DNA of 64,000 nt from Erwinia sp050410775. GTDB lineage: Bacteria; Pseudomonadota; Gammaproteobacteria; Enterobacterales; Enterobacteriaceae. Below, one piece after another: positions 8,670 through 17,688 of this stretch. The position numbers and the translations under genes were made by a program. Where the stretch lies: NCBI RefSeq assembly GCF_050410775.1, contig NZ_CP191229.1. One strand, 5' to 3'. Position 1 is the first letter of the stretch. Every line of letters starts with the position of its first letter. The notes beneath the pieces are model-generated. The model was not told the origin of the DNA. It ran no database searches and saw nothing but the letters and a program-made list of their open reading frames with translations.

Positions 8670-9533
8670 TTACAAATGTGCTGTAAACCACTCCGTCTGC
8701 ACGCTGATAACCCGTTTGAAATGCTCGCCGGTATAGATATCGTAGTGCTGCGCGCCGCTCTCTTCGTAAAGGCACTTTTCCTCAGCAGCAACGGCGTTAA
8801 AAAGCGCCCGTCCCTGCTCAGGTGGATTTACGCTGTCCTCGCCGGCAATAACGATCAGCGTGGGGCAGGCTACCTTAGCGGCATACATCGCCGGTTTGTA
8901 GTGCAGCGTTTCCCGGACGGTGAGGAAAGGGATTTTGATGTCCATCTTTGGAAACAGCGCCCTGTTTTCTTCAAAAAAGGCTTTTGACGCCGTATCGCTT
9001 AGTACGCGAGTGATGCCGACAAACATCTCTTTTCCGGTGCTTCTCTGTTTTTCGGCCATCTTCTCCAGCGTTGAGAGAAATGCCGCTTTTTCCGCTTTAT
9101 CCATATGTCCGCTGACAATGGCTTCGCCGTCGGCAAAGGCGAGCTGGCTGACAATGCATTTAATGCCCGGATCTTTTGCCGCAGCGGCAAAGACGTGGCA
9201 TCCGCCAAAGGACGTTCCCCACAGGCCAATTCTCAGCGCATCAAGGCCTGGCTGCGCCCTTGCCCAGTGAACAACGGAAAGAATGTCGTCAATCTGCATC
9301 GCGGGGAGCAGGCGTCCCCGTTCACCCTCGCTGTCGCCAAAGCCGCGATAGTCAAAGGTGAGGGTGGCAAAACCGGCCCGGGTAAAGGCGTCAGCGAAGT
9401 CGGGTAACAGAATTTCCCGGATGCCGCAAAAGCCATGACAGAGAATAATTACCGGGCTACTTGTCGCGCCGCTGGGCCGGCGAAGCGTTAAAGCAATACC
9501 GTCAGAAAGCGTATGTGTTGAAATCTCTGTCAC
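8670..9533 (-). CDS. Alpha/beta hydrolase
   Basis: An alpha/beta-hydrolase fold of about 287 residues. The nucleophile elbow is GTSFGG (near residue 117), the acid is probably the Asp in AGEDSVNPP and the base the His in GAQHYD, giving a full Ser-Asp-His triad. An oxyanion-type HGFCG lies near the N-terminus. There is no signal peptide, so it is cytoplasmic. The GTG at 9533 has AAGGA 8 bases upstream and is preferred. The in-frame ATG at 9542 sits on that site, too close to use it. It resembles dienelactone-hydrolase-like or prolyl-oligopeptidase-like esterases. The substrate is unknown. Confidence 0.85.
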   Translation of the reverse strand: MTEISTHTLSDGIALTLRRPSGATSSPVIILCHGFCGIREILLPDFADAFTRAGFATLTFDYRGFGDSEGERGRLLPAMQIDDILSVVHWARAQPGLDALRIGLWGTSFGGCHVFAAAAKDPGIKCIVSQLAFADGEAIVSGHMDKAEKAAFLSTLEKMAEKQRSTGKEMFVGITRVLSDTASKAFFEENRALFPKMDIKIPFLTVRETLHYKPAMYAAKVACPTLIVIAGEDSVNPPEQGRALFNAVAAEEKCLYEESGAQHYDIYTGEHFKRVISVQTEWFTAHL

Positions 9534-9665
9534 AATAAACATCCTTTTAATGAGTTGAGGGTAAATACAGCCTGAATCCTGATAGTTATTCCGGTCGCGA
9601 TGGCGTAAGCAATAGATGTTTTATTATCCTGGCCCCAGGAGTGCAGCTGGAATCAGCCGATAACC

Positions 9666-11048
9666 TCAGGGCTTTTCCACCGGTTCATCGATCAGCGCAC
9701 TACGGATAATTAACTCTTTCAGATGCTGTTCGCTCTGCTGCTTTAGCGTGACCGGGGTAACGGAGCCATAGTCTGCAGCGGCCAGCTTTCTGAGCTGCTC
9801 CTCAAAGGGAACCGTTCTGCTGAACGCTTGCGTAATAGTGAACACCTGTGATTTCAGCTCGCTTACCGTCATATATTTACCGCGTTGTTCATCCAGCGCG
9901 TTCAGCCTGTCGCTCAGCTGCTGAAGCTGTGTCATGCCCTCATGCCAGCCGCCCATTGCCGTCAGGGGCAGCGCATTGGCGTCAAGCTTCTGTTGCCATT
10001 CCTGCCGCATCCGGGCCGCTGCCGGGTTATCCGGCCAGAGCGCGCCAGCCTGCGCTATCAGGCTCTGCCCGTACCGCTGCGGCCAGTCCGGGGGCAGTGA
10101 CATCAGCCATTTCAGCTGCGCTGCGGTCTCCGCCAGCAGCGCATCCTGCTTTGCCGCAACAAATGCGCTCTGCCGGAGCTGGGCCAGCTGCTCTTTCGTC
10201 GGCGCGTCAGGCAACGGCTTCAGTGACGCAATAAAACGCTGTTCCGCGGGTGATGATGCAGTAAACATGTTCCATCCCCACAGCGCCAGGCCGCCAGCAA
10301 GCAGCGCGAACCCTGCGCCAGCGATGAAGGACCAGACGAGCGCGCGCCGGCGGGAAGGCGGCGGACTGGCGCTTTTCGTGACCGGGTGGGGCTTTATCAC
10401 TTTTTGCCTGTCCGGCGGCGGCAACTCCCTGATTTCGGGCTTCACGATCTGGGATATTTCAGGCTTAACAGGTACAACAGTTTCAATAGGTGTAACAGGT
10501 TCAGGAGGGGCGGGCTGTTCACACACCGGCAGATCCTCCAGCCGGGAAATGGCCTGTCGGATTTGATGTTGCAGGAGAACCGTCGGGGCGGCCTGTTTCA
10601 GATCATAGCGAGTCAGGGTATCACCGAGCGCTGTCAGGCTTTGGTCACAGGAGTAGAGCAACGGTAACGCATCACGATTGTTGATCCTCAGCGTGCGGAA
10701 GACGATCTGCAGCCGCTGATTCAGCCCGGCAACGATCTCCGCCCGGGCATGCAGATTAGCGGGCCACATGGCTGGCCAGTGATGCAGGAACAGCTGGCTG
10801 ATAAGCGCGAGGCCCTCATCCATGCCTGCCAGTCCGGAAATGTGCGTGCGGGCAAGCGTAAACCAGGCGGCGGTCTGGAGATCCACGCCGTGGCTGGCGG
10901 ACAATCGCCAGCAGAGCGTTTCGGCATATTGCCAGTTCACGTCCGGGCGGGCAGGGTGAGACAGCTTCAGCATCTCATCGCGCAGGGCGGCGTAGTCAGG
11001 CAGCCCACGCGGGTCGCCACCGTTTTTAAGCTGTTTGCGGTTTTGCAT
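9666..11048 (-). CDS. VasL-like type VI secretion-associated membrane protein
   Basis: A 460-residue protein with an ImpA-like N-terminal domain (LPDYAALRDEMLKLSHPARPDVNW and the following helices, to about residue 170). A proline-rich linker follows, then one transmembrane segment (ALVWSFIAGAGFALLAGGLALWGW, about 235-258) and a helical VasL-type C-terminal domain. Such proteins pair with TssA in T6SS clusters of Vibrio and enterobacteria. The ATG at 11048 has GGAG about 9 bases upstream and is chosen over the longer frame starting at 11123, which would overlap tssA. It lies 34 bases after the tssA stop, so the two are probably cotranscribed. The role (sheath anchoring or assembly) is inferred from the family. 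Confidence 0.72.
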   Translation of the reverse strand: MQNRKQLKNGGDPRGLPDYAALRDEMLKLSHPARPDVNWQYAETLCWRLSASHGVDLQTAAWFTLARTHISGLAGMDEGLALISQLFLHHWPAMWPANLHARAEIVAGLNQRLQIVFRTLRINNRDALPLLYSCDQSLTALGDTLTRYDLKQAAPTVLLQHQIRQAISRLEDLPVCEQPAPPEPVTPIETVVPVKPEISQIVKPEIRELPPPDRQKVIKPHPVTKSASPPPSRRRALVWSFIAGAGFALLAGGLALWGWNMFTASSPAEQRFIASLKPLPDAPTKEQLAQLRQSAFVAAKQDALLAETAAQLKWLMSLPPDWPQRYGQSLIAQAGALWPDNPAAARMRQEWQQKLDANALPLTAMGGWHEGMTQLQQLSDRLNALDEQRGKYMTVSELKSQVFTITQAFSRTVPFEEQLRKLAAADYGSVTPVTLKQQSEQHLKELIIRSALIDEPVEKP

Positions 11049-11082
11049 GTGACAGACTCCGTCTTTAGTTTCCGCTGGCCGG

Positions 11083-12678
11083 TCAGCCGCAGAGTACTGC
11101 GGCACGGGCAGGATCCAGCGCAATCAGACCGGAAAGCAGCGACTCCATCGCCGGCTGTAACCGCGTTTTATCGGCCTCGCTGCGGCCTGCGCTGGCGCGC
11201 AGCAGTTTTAACCGGCGCGCTTTCACCTCGAACATCAGTTCCGGTATCCACTGCTCAAGGGTCATCCTCTTCGCGCTGCCGTCAAGTTCTCCCAGCAGGT
11301 GCAGCGCCATCTCATTTTTGCCATATTGCTCGGCGACCCGCGCCATCAGCAGCCGCATCAGCCACCGGTCCCGGGGAGAGGTATAGCCGGGGCGTGCCTG
11401 GAGCCAGGTCAGCGCCGCTTCCATCCCCTCGCTGTCGGCCAGCTGCAGCACTTCGGGCTCAAGCGTCAGCACGTCGTCGCCGGAGGTCACCGCTGGCGTA
11501 ACGGGGCTATCCTGCCAGCCGGAGACGTCATCCAGCACTTTTTCATGGATCCAGTTCAGCGTCACGTCATCCGCAAAGGGGGTGCCGTCATTAAAGGCGA
11601 GCGCCTCCAGGCCAGGCAGCCGGGTCAGCAGGCCTTTCAGGTCACGGCAGATGATATCGGCGCGCACGGTATCCCCGTCCATTTTCATCAGCGCCTGCCA
11701 GGTGTACCACTGCAAATCCAGCCACAGATGATTGACCGCCTGCGCCAGCAGGCTGTCGTTTTGCTCAAGCAATTCTGACCAGCTTTGTTGCAGGGTGAGC
11801 CGCTTAAGATGGGCCCGGTGATCCGGTTTCGGCGGCACCAGGCGCGTGCGTCCGGAGGCATCCAGCGGCGGCAGCCCGGTTACGGTATCCCAGCGCACGC
11901 TTTTTATCAGATGGTGTCCGGCAAGCCAGCCGCCCGGCTGATCGCGCAGATATTTCGCCAGCACTTTCGCCTGATCAAGCAGATCCCAGCCGGAACTGAC
12001 GGCGTTTATCACCGGCGGCGACGGGGATGATGTGGACGTATCTGCGCGTTCTTCACGGCTGGTCTGCGGCACAAGGGTGTGCGCGCCGCCGCTTTGCGCC
12101 AGGCGATTTTCCAGCGCCTGGCATAAGACCGAAAGCCGTGGACGCGACGTCTCATCAGACGGCTGTAAAGCCTGTTCAATCAGCAGCAGCGCGCCGACAA
12201 TGCGCTGCATCACGGCCATATCCACTTCCGGGTAGAGCGTCAGGCTGTCGGTCATCCGGCTGCTCCCCAGCCATTCCAGCGCTGACTGACGGCTGCGCTC
12301 ACGCAGCGGATGCAGGCGGGGGCCGAAGCGCTGAAGCATCCCGGCCAGAAGCTCAAGCCCCTCTGCAAGGCCGGCTTCGCCGTCCTGATGCAGACGCGCC
12401 CACACGTAAAAGGTGATAACCCGGAGATCTTTGCTTACCCCCGTCAGCAGCTTTTCAGCCAGAGAGCAGATCAGCGCGGTATCAATACCTGATAGCTTAT
12501 TGACCTCTTCACGGATGCGCTGGAAGTCATCGTCGTAGCCCGGATCGTCGCCGGTAGGCTGGCCGTCACTGAGCGGCGTCAGCCAGAGTGACCAATGCTG
12601 GATATGCAGGAGGGCCTGTTCCCGCAGGCGGTTTTCATCGGCTGCGCAGGCATGCACTAAATTCGGCAGGGTTATCAT
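11083..12678 (-). CDS. tssA: TssA-family type VI secretion protein
   Basis: A 531-residue protein with the ImpA N-terminal domain (PGYDDDFQRIREEVNKLSGIDTALICSLAEKLL, about residues 46-78). It continues into a long TssA/VCA0119-type C-terminal region ending in helices rich in Leu, Ala and Arg. TssA proteins organise T6SS baseplate and sheath assembly. The N-terminal motif is clear, and assignment to the long TssA subclass is by length and the VasL-like neighbour. No other core T6SS gene (tssB, tssC, hcp, vgrG, clpV) is present in the window, so its partners must lie elsewhere or be lost. Confidence 0.75.
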   Translation of the reverse strand: MITLPNLVHACAADENRLREQALLHIQHWSLWLTPLSDGQPTGDDPGYDDDFQRIREEVNKLSGIDTALICSLAEKLLTGVSKDLRVITFYVWARLHQDGEAGLAEGLELLAGMLQRFGPRLHPLRERSRQSALEWLGSSRMTDSLTLYPEVDMAVMQRIVGALLLIEQALQPSDETSRPRLSVLCQALENRLAQSGGAHTLVPQTSREERADTSTSSPSPPVINAVSSGWDLLDQAKVLAKYLRDQPGGWLAGHHLIKSVRWDTVTGLPPLDASGRTRLVPPKPDHRAHLKRLTLQQSWSELLEQNDSLLAQAVNHLWLDLQWYTWQALMKMDGDTVRADIICRDLKGLLTRLPGLEALAFNDGTPFADDVTLNWIHEKVLDDVSGWQDSPVTPAVTSGDDVLTLEPEVLQLADSEGMEAALTWLQARPGYTSPRDRWLMRLLMARVAEQYGKNEMALHLLGELDGSAKRMTLEQWIPELMFEVKARRLKLLRASAGRSEADKTRLQPAMESLLSGLIALDPARAAVLCG

Positions 12679-12836
12679 TATTCCGTTCCATCGCTATGTG
12701 ATCTTTAATAAGGCTATTCCTTTATTTGCGATAGTAGAGTAATTGCTGTGCAGTAATCAAACGTTAATAGCGGGCTTTCAGGTTTGGTCAATTTGCAACG
12801 ATATCACGCTATATTTTTACGGTAGAAAAAGCCTTT

Positions 12837-13044
12837 ATGTTAAAGCAATTATCGTTATTCAGAGCCATTTCATCGGAAAAGCAGTGATATAGCACCAGCA
12901 GAAGTAAATGAAGAATGTTTTCAGAAAGTGAGGGGTGATATCAGGCGGAAGTGTCTGGCTGTAAATAAAAGAATGAAGGCTTTTCTGGAAGCATCTGATG
13001 CAAGGGAAATTAAAAAGCGTACGGAGCAGTGGCCTTTTAAATAA
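12837..13044 (+). pseudogene. Possible frameshifted remnant of a small gene
   Basis: An ATG frame starting at 12837 (MLKQLSLFRAISSEKQ, then stop) is followed, in another frame, by an open run that includes AEVNEECFQKVRGDIRRK and ends KKRTEQWPFK before TAA at 13042-13044. The composition looks protein-like, with charged helices. One indel near 12880-12890 would join them into about 69 residues. Alternatively, a 38-residue protein could start at the GTG at 12928. No family is recognised, and it may be chance. Confidence 0.25.
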
Positions 13045-13084
13045 AGAGCTTTTTCATCGTCAGCAGCGCAGGCGTTTCGCGACC

Positions 13085-13109
13085 GGGAAGCCAGTCGCGC
13101 TGGCTTCCC
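13085..13109 (-). terminator. Hairpin after the TRAP operon
   Basis: A perfect 10-bp stem (GGGAAGCCAG with CTGGCTTCCC) and a 5-base loop lie 25 bases after the dctM stop. No U-run follows on the minus strand, so it may act as a 3'-end stabiliser or a weak terminator. Confidence 0.5.
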
Positions 13110-13133
13110 GTTAATTACCGGCGCTTTACGGCA

Positions 13134-14444
13134 TCATTTGACCAGACCCATCGCCTGCGGCAGCGCCATGGAAATGGCAGGCAGGTAGGTCACCATCATC
13201 AGCACCACCGCAATGACCATAAAGAACGGCAGCAGCGGTTTTATCACGCCTTCAATTCTGACATTCCCGACCTTACACCCGGTGAAGAGTATCGGGCCGA
13301 CCGGTGGCGTAATGGTACCCAGCGAGAGGTTAAAGACGATCATAATGCCAAAGTGCACCGGATCCATGCCGAACTGCATGCAGATAGGCAGGAAGATCGG
13401 GGTAAAAATCAGTACCGCCGGCGTCGGGTCCATAAAAGTCCCGACGACCAGCAGCACCAGATTCATAATTAGCAGGATGATCAGGAAGCTGTCGGTAAAG
13501 GAGAGCAGGCCGGAGGCGATAAGCGCCGGAATTTTCGTGAACGCCATCACCCAGGACATGACAGAGGATGCGGCCAGCATGAAAATCACGATGGCGGTCA
13601 TTTTGGCGGTAGAAAGGAAAATCGCCGGCAGGCTGGACAGGTTGATATTTCGGTAGATGACCCCCAGCGCCAGCGAATAAACGACTGCGATTGCCGACGC
13701 CTCGGTGGCGGTAAATACACCGGCCAGGATGCCGCCAATCACCACGACAATCATCATCAGGCTGGGGATGGCATCAAGCAGAATACGGCGGCGCGCGCCT
13801 TTTACCCGTACGAGGCGGGAGACCATATATCCCCGGCGGCGCGCAATAATGCCGGCCACCAGCATCACGCCGAGCCCCCAGAGAATGCCCGGAATATAGC
13901 CTGCCATAAACAGGGCGGAAATGGAGACGCTGCCCGCGATGGTGGCATAGACGATCAGGGAGTTGCTCGGCGGGATCAGCATGCCCGTTGGCGCCGATGC
14001 GATGTTAACCGCGGCGCTAAAGGCCGGATCGTAATTCTCTTTTTTCTGGATCGGCGACATAATGCCGCCAACGGCAGCGGCCGAGGCGACGCCAGAGCCG
14101 CTGATGGAGCCAAACAGCATGTTCGCCACCACGTTGGTCTGCGCCAGAGGCCCCGGCAGAAAACCGCTGACCATCTTGGCGCAGTTGATCAGCCGGATGG
14201 CAATCCCGCCATTGTTCATCAGGTTGCCCGCGAGGATAAAGAAGGGGATGGCTAACAGGGCGAAGGAGTCCAGGCCGACAAAGACGCGTTGCGCAGAAGT
14301 AAGCACCGCGCCTTCAAACGGCAGAATCAGGGCCATGGCGGCGAAAGAAGCAAGGCCAATACTGATGCTGATCGGCGTACCGATGAGCAGCATAAAAAAC
14401 ACGCCAGAAAACATGACCAGCGCGACGTTAAGTGCCATATCCAT
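13134..14444 (-). CDS. TRAP transporter large permease (DctM/SiaM type)
   Basis: A 436-residue inner-membrane protein of the DctM family, the large membrane subunit of TRAP transporters. These import carboxylates with Na+ using a periplasmic binding protein. It shows the family N-terminus (VFFMLLIGTPISISIGLA), many hydrophobic segments throughout, SASAAVGG-like loops and the LIPPSNSLIVYA motif near residue 155. It is the last gene of a P-Q-M operon and starts 2 bases from the end of the small permease gene. The position beside nanA suggests a sialic acid carrier like SiaM, but TRAP substrates cannot be read from this subunit. Confidence 0.9.
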   Translation of the reverse strand: MDMALNVALVMFSGVFFMLLIGTPISISIGLASFAAMALILPFEGAVLTSAQRVFVGLDSFALLAIPFFILAGNLMNNGGIAIRLINCAKMVSGFLPGPLAQTNVVANMLFGSISGSGVASAAAVGGIMSPIQKKENYDPAFSAAVNIASAPTGMLIPPSNSLIVYATIAGSVSISALFMAGYIPGILWGLGVMLVAGIIARRRGYMVSRLVRVKGARRRILLDAIPSLMMIVVVIGGILAGVFTATEASAIAVVYSLALGVIYRNINLSSLPAIFLSTAKMTAIVIFMLAASSVMSWVMAFTKIPALIASGLLSFTDSFLIILLIMNLVLLVVGTFMDPTPAVLIFTPIFLPICMQFGMDPVHFGIMIVFNLSLGTITPPVGPILFTGCKVGNVRIEGVIKPLLPFFMVIAVVLMMVTYLPAISMALPQAMGLVK

Positions 14445-14446
14445 AA

Positions 14447-15004
14447 TCAGACCTTGCCCTGTTTCGAAAACAACTGACGGAATAACGTTAACTGATTGCT
14501 GATGCAGTAAAAAACAATCAGTACGCCGCTGAGCGGAATGGCCGCGTAGATCACCCCTATGGGGATCTGTAAGGCTGAGTCCAGCTGTCCCATCTGCCGG
14601 GTCATACCGATATAGCCGCCCAGCGTGAGGACCAGCAGGGCAAACGCGGTGGTGGCGAGTTCGCCAGCAATTTCCAGCACCGTGCGTAAAGCGTGGGGCA
14701 TTTTGTCGCGCAGAAAGCTAATCGCCATATGTTCCCGCTGGCCGAAAACGTAAGCGCCGCCGATAAGCACCAGCCAGATAAACAGATAGCGCGCCAGCAC
14801 TTCGCTGATGGCGCTGGGGCTGTTAAACAGGTAGCGGGAGGCGACCTGATAAGTCACTAATAGCGTCATCGCAGCGACGATAGCAATGCACATCCATGAG
14901 ACGACCTTATCCAGCACCGTTTTAATGCCACTCAGGGCGTTGACATCATCTGTCGGCGGCGGATTTGCGGTGGGGGTGATTAAAGAGGAGGAGGTGACTT
15001 TCAT
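14447..15004 (-). CDS. TRAP transporter small permease (DctQ type)
   Basis: A 185-residue inner-membrane protein with four predicted membrane helices (about residues 36-58, 72-92, 110-132 and 148-170). It has the family signature EVLARYLFIWLVLIGGAYVF...HMAISFLRD (about 68-100). It forms the membrane complex with the DctM-type protein encoded directly downstream. In some sialic acid TRAP systems Q and M are fused, but here they are separate genes. The start has a GAGG-like site in the 77-base gap after dctP. The N-terminal 30 residues are hydrophilic and cytoplasmic. Confidence 0.88.
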   Translation of the reverse strand: MKVTSSSLITPTANPPPTDDVNALSGIKTVLDKVVSWMCIAIVAAMTLLVTYQVASRYLFNSPSAISEVLARYLFIWLVLIGGAYVFGQREHMAISFLRDKMPHALRTVLEIAGELATTAFALLVLTLGGYIGMTRQMGQLDSALQIPIGVIYAAIPLSGVLIVFYCISNQLTLFRQLFSKQGKV

Positions 15005-15081
15005 GACTGAACTCCATACCGGAAAAGTCAGGCTGCGGAACGCGCAACAGCCTGACGTATTCGAAAAAAGACCCTGAAAAA

Positions 15082-16086
15082 TTAAGCCGAAAGATCGCGA
15101 ATTTTCTGGAATATCGCTTTCTGTTCTGGCGTGGTGAGCAGCTGAGACTGTAATTTGTCACAGCGGGCCTGGAACGGTTTGATATCAACATCCGTAAAGG
15201 TTGCGCCATGGGAGGTGGCATTCTTTTTCGCCGCATCCAGCGCCTGGTTCCACATGTCAAATTCAACTTCGGTGCTGGCTTTAGCCAGACGACGGAAGGT
15301 GGTCTGATCTTCAGGCGACATGTTCTCCAGGAAACTGTTATTCACCACCAGCAGGTCCGCGACCATAACGTGGCGGGTATTTGAGAAGAACGGCGCGACT
15401 TCATATTGCTTCAGATCGTTGTAGGTGATTTCGTTATTTTCGGCACCGTCCAGAACACCCTGCTGTATTGCCGAGTAGACTTCGCCCTGGCCCATAGGGA
15501 CGCCGGTACCGCCCATGCAGTTGAGCATTTTGATCATCGTATCAGACTGCATCACGCGGATTTTTTTGCCATTCATCTCTTCCGGCGTCTGCACGGCAGC
15601 GCCTTTGGTATACATGCTTCGCGCCCCGGCGGTATAGGCGGTTAACACTTCAAAACCGTTAGTCGTTGTGGAGCTGAACAGGTCATCAAGAATACCGGAG
15701 GTAAAGGTTTTGCGCTGATGCTCCGGATTATCGTAGATATAAGGCATGGCCAGTACGGCAAAGTTTTTATTGAAGTTTTCTACTAACGGGTTAGCAACCA
15801 CGGCCAGCTGAATGGCGCCAGACTGCACCAGTTCCAGCGAGGCGCGCTGATCGCCCAGCAGTTCATTCGGGTGAATTTCAAGCTTGTATTTCCCCTTGGT
15901 TTCCGTTTCCAGCTTCTGGCTGAAATCCTCCAGGGCTTTGTACTGTGGGTTATTTTCAGACTGGTTAAAGGCGGTTTTGAGAATTACCGTACTGTTTTCA
16001 GCTTTTTCATCATTACAACCTGTGAGAATGAACGTCGCAACGAGCGCAGAGGCAAGCAGGCTTTTTTTCAACAACGGGCTTTTCAT
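15082..16086 (-). CDS. TRAP transporter solute-binding lipoprotein (DctP type)
   Basis: A 334-residue periplasmic substrate-binding protein of the DctP family. A lipoprotein signal is present (basic MKSPLLKK, a hydrophobic core, then lipobox LTGC at about residues 20-23), so it is probably membrane-anchored, while most TRAP binding proteins are soluble. The conserved arginine region that binds the substrate carboxylate is readable as GKKIRVMQSDTMIKMLN (about 169-185), followed by the GEVYSAIQQGVLDGAE signature. It is first in the P-Q-M operon. Neighbouring nan genes suggest sialic acid as substrate, though the nan operator motif is absent from its promoter region. Confidence 0.88.
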   Translation of the reverse strand: MKSPLLKKSLLASALVATFILTGCNDEKAENSTVILKTAFNQSENNPQYKALEDFSQKLETETKGKYKLEIHPNELLGDQRASLELVQSGAIQLAVVANPLVENFNKNFAVLAMPYIYDNPEHQRKTFTSGILDDLFSSTTTNGFEVLTAYTAGARSMYTKGAAVQTPEEMNGKKIRVMQSDTMIKMLNCMGGTGVPMGQGEVYSAIQQGVLDGAENNEITYNDLKQYEVAPFFSNTRHVMVADLLVVNNSFLENMSPEDQTTFRRLAKASTEVEFDMWNQALDAAKKNATSHGATFTDVDIKPFQARCDKLQSQLLTTPEQKAIFQKIRDLSA

Positions 16087-16615
16087 TTTTCAGTCACCAT
16101 GTAAGACATTATGCCTCTATGTTACACACGTCTCATTTTAATTAAGTGATCTCCATTGGATTTATGAACCACTGTTTCAAAAGAAATGTAAACGTGTTTT
16201 GTTTGTGGTTGATGACTGTTTTTGTTAGTTTTTATGTGGTTTTTTGTTTGCGGCAGGCAGGGGCGATCGCCGGTTACAGCGAGGGTGACAGGAAGCAGAC
16301 AGAGAGATATTGCAGGCATGTTGGGGTTTACTGGATAGCTCCCGGTATGATGCCGTATTGCGGCCGCCTCACCCTTTTCTAAACGTACGGGTTTTCGCAC
16401 CATAAAGATATTAGTAAGCGTTAAAAATAGCGTTGTTATCGTACTGATGTACCCTGAAACGTCAGCCGCAGCGCGCAAAATGATTACCGCGCTTGTCTGA
16501 CCCATAGCGGTGGTGTCAGGGTTGCCGGCGTATCAAAAGGGATTAACGCCGACGGTAACGGCTCTGGCAGGAGCCATCTGGCGCCTATAACGCTTTTCTG
16601 TTCGGGAGAACTTTC
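16087..16615. other. Intergenic region between the TRAP operon and the 2H-like gene
   Basis: A 529-bp divergent region. The part near dctP is A+T-rich with TTTC/GAAA-type dyads (around 16170-16190) that might be regulator sites. I see no gene. A frame at 16122-16505 on the minus strand lacks family features. The AGTTTAACT motif found before nanA and nanE is not present. Confidence 0.45.
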
Positions 16616-17305
16616 ATGACTACGGCTAAACTGGACGATCTCTACCAGGCAACAAATGAGAAGACGGCCGCCTTATGGCGGGAAGATCACGCTGCCGGGA
16701 AGGCCAGGATTGGGGAATATTACGATCCGCATAAACTGGCGTTGGCCAGTGGACTGCAACCGCAACTACCTGCGGCTGTAGCGGATCTTTTAAATGACAT
16801 CAGGCAATTAACTTCAGGGGATCCGTTAGCCGATGTGCTGCCAGATAATGCGTTTCATTTTACATTTCTTCCCATTACGTTACCGCTCTATGATGAAAAT
16901 GAAGCCCTGCCGGAAAAAACAGAGAGCTTGTTAAGCCTGTGGTCAGAGTATCAGGATAAGCGGGTTGCGATTAGGGGATTACGGCTGGTGGCGCTGCCCA
17001 GCCAGCTATTGCTTGCGGGTATTCCGGACGAAGAGGCTGTTGAATTACGTCACCGGTTCTGTGAAGAGATAGCCGCCTCCGCCTGGAGAGAAGAACTTCT
17101 CAACCGCCATAAAAATACCCCTCTGCCTGCGCCATTCTGGCATAGCACGCTGCTGCGCTACAGAGCACAAATGCTGCCCGCATCGTTACGTGATTATTTC
17201 CATGACCGCCGGGAACGCCGGTATGGCGAAGTGGCTGGAGAGCTTAAGCTGGCCAGGGTCAACTATAACTGGTCAAGGCGTTACCCTGCTGCTGGCGCGG
17301 ACTAA
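16616..17305 (+). CDS. Putative 2H-phosphoesterase-like protein
   Basis: A 229-residue cytoplasmic protein. Two H-x-(T/S)-hydrophobic motifs are visible, HFTFLPI (about residues 82-88) and HSTLLRY (about 176-182). They are about 95 residues apart, as in the two lobes of the 2H phosphoesterase superfamily (RNA ligase/cyclic phosphodiesterase-like). The start ATG has GGGAGA upstream. It is the only plus-strand gene within the sialic acid region and has no evident tie to it. The substrate is unknown. The family call rests on the paired motif and its spacing, and I do not recognise the full sequence. Confidence 0.55.
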   Translation: MTTAKLDDLYQATNEKTAALWREDHAAGKARIGEYYDPHKLALASGLQPQLPAAVADLLNDIRQLTSGDPLADVLPDNAFHFTFLPITLPLYDENEALPEKTESLLSLWSEYQDKRVAIRGLRLVALPSQLLLAGIPDEEAVELRHRFCEEIAASAWREELLNRHKNTPLPAPFWHSTLLRYRAQMLPASLRDYFHDRRERRYGEVAGELKLARVNYNWSRRYPAAGAD

Positions 17306-17315
17306 GGTGAGAGCG

Positions 17316-17576
17316 TCAGTCATCGCCTTCAACAGGATAACCCGCTTTCCTTATCGCCTCTTTGCAGTCATAAACAGCGTCCGCGTAACGCGCTTCTGCT
17401 TCGCAGACCGGACTTGAACTGCACAAGGGCAGGCGGACAGGCGTCGCCAGCCGGCTTTCAAGCTCCGCAATATGCGAGAGGCTTTGCAGCAGCTGCTGGC
17501 AAACCTGAAGCTCAAAGGTCAGGCCGGCACCTTCAAGCGCGGCAATGTGTGCCTTCAGCGCAGGGATATCAATCAT
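17316..17576 (-). CDS. Small helical protein, possibly phage Ea22-like
   Basis: An 86-residue protein starting at the ATG at 17576, with GGGAGC upstream. The first half is a predicted amphipathic coiled-coil (IPALKAHIAALEGAGLTFEL and onward). The second half contains two cysteines and ends YDCKEAIRKAGYPVEGDD. The ending loosely recalls Ea22-like lambdoid phage proteins, but I am not sure. It is convergent with the 2H-like gene, 10 bases apart, and lies between the TRAP operon and nanA, so this small block may be acquired. Confidence 0.5.
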   Translation of the reverse strand: MIDIPALKAHIAALEGAGLTFELQVCQQLLQSLSHIAELESRLATPVRLPLCSSSPVCEAEARYADAVYDCKEAIRKAGYPVEGDD

Positions 17577-17688
17577 TATCAACGCTCCCGATACTTATCG
17601 CGGTTACAGGGCATGGCGCTATCCATTAATGAACTGCACGGGCTAAAGTAGGGCAATAACCCATTGCCTGCTTCAGGCCGTTCCGGGT

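Larger units (their letters stand above)
12679..13133. other. 455-bp gap between tssA and the TRAP operon
   Basis: This region is A+T-rich next to tssA, as expected for its promoter. The only other structures I see are a possible decayed small gene on the plus strand (12837-13044) and a hairpin after dctM (13085-13109). Confidence 0.5.

Noticed and set aside
9848..12416. Long plus-strand frames opposite the tssA and VasL-like genes
   Set aside because: They are mirror frames of G+C-rich genes, and the minus-strand proteins show clear family motifs.
16122..16505. 127-codon minus-strand frame upstream of dctP
   Set aside because: The composition is not protein-like, it has no ribosome site, and it lies in an A+T-rich promoter region.
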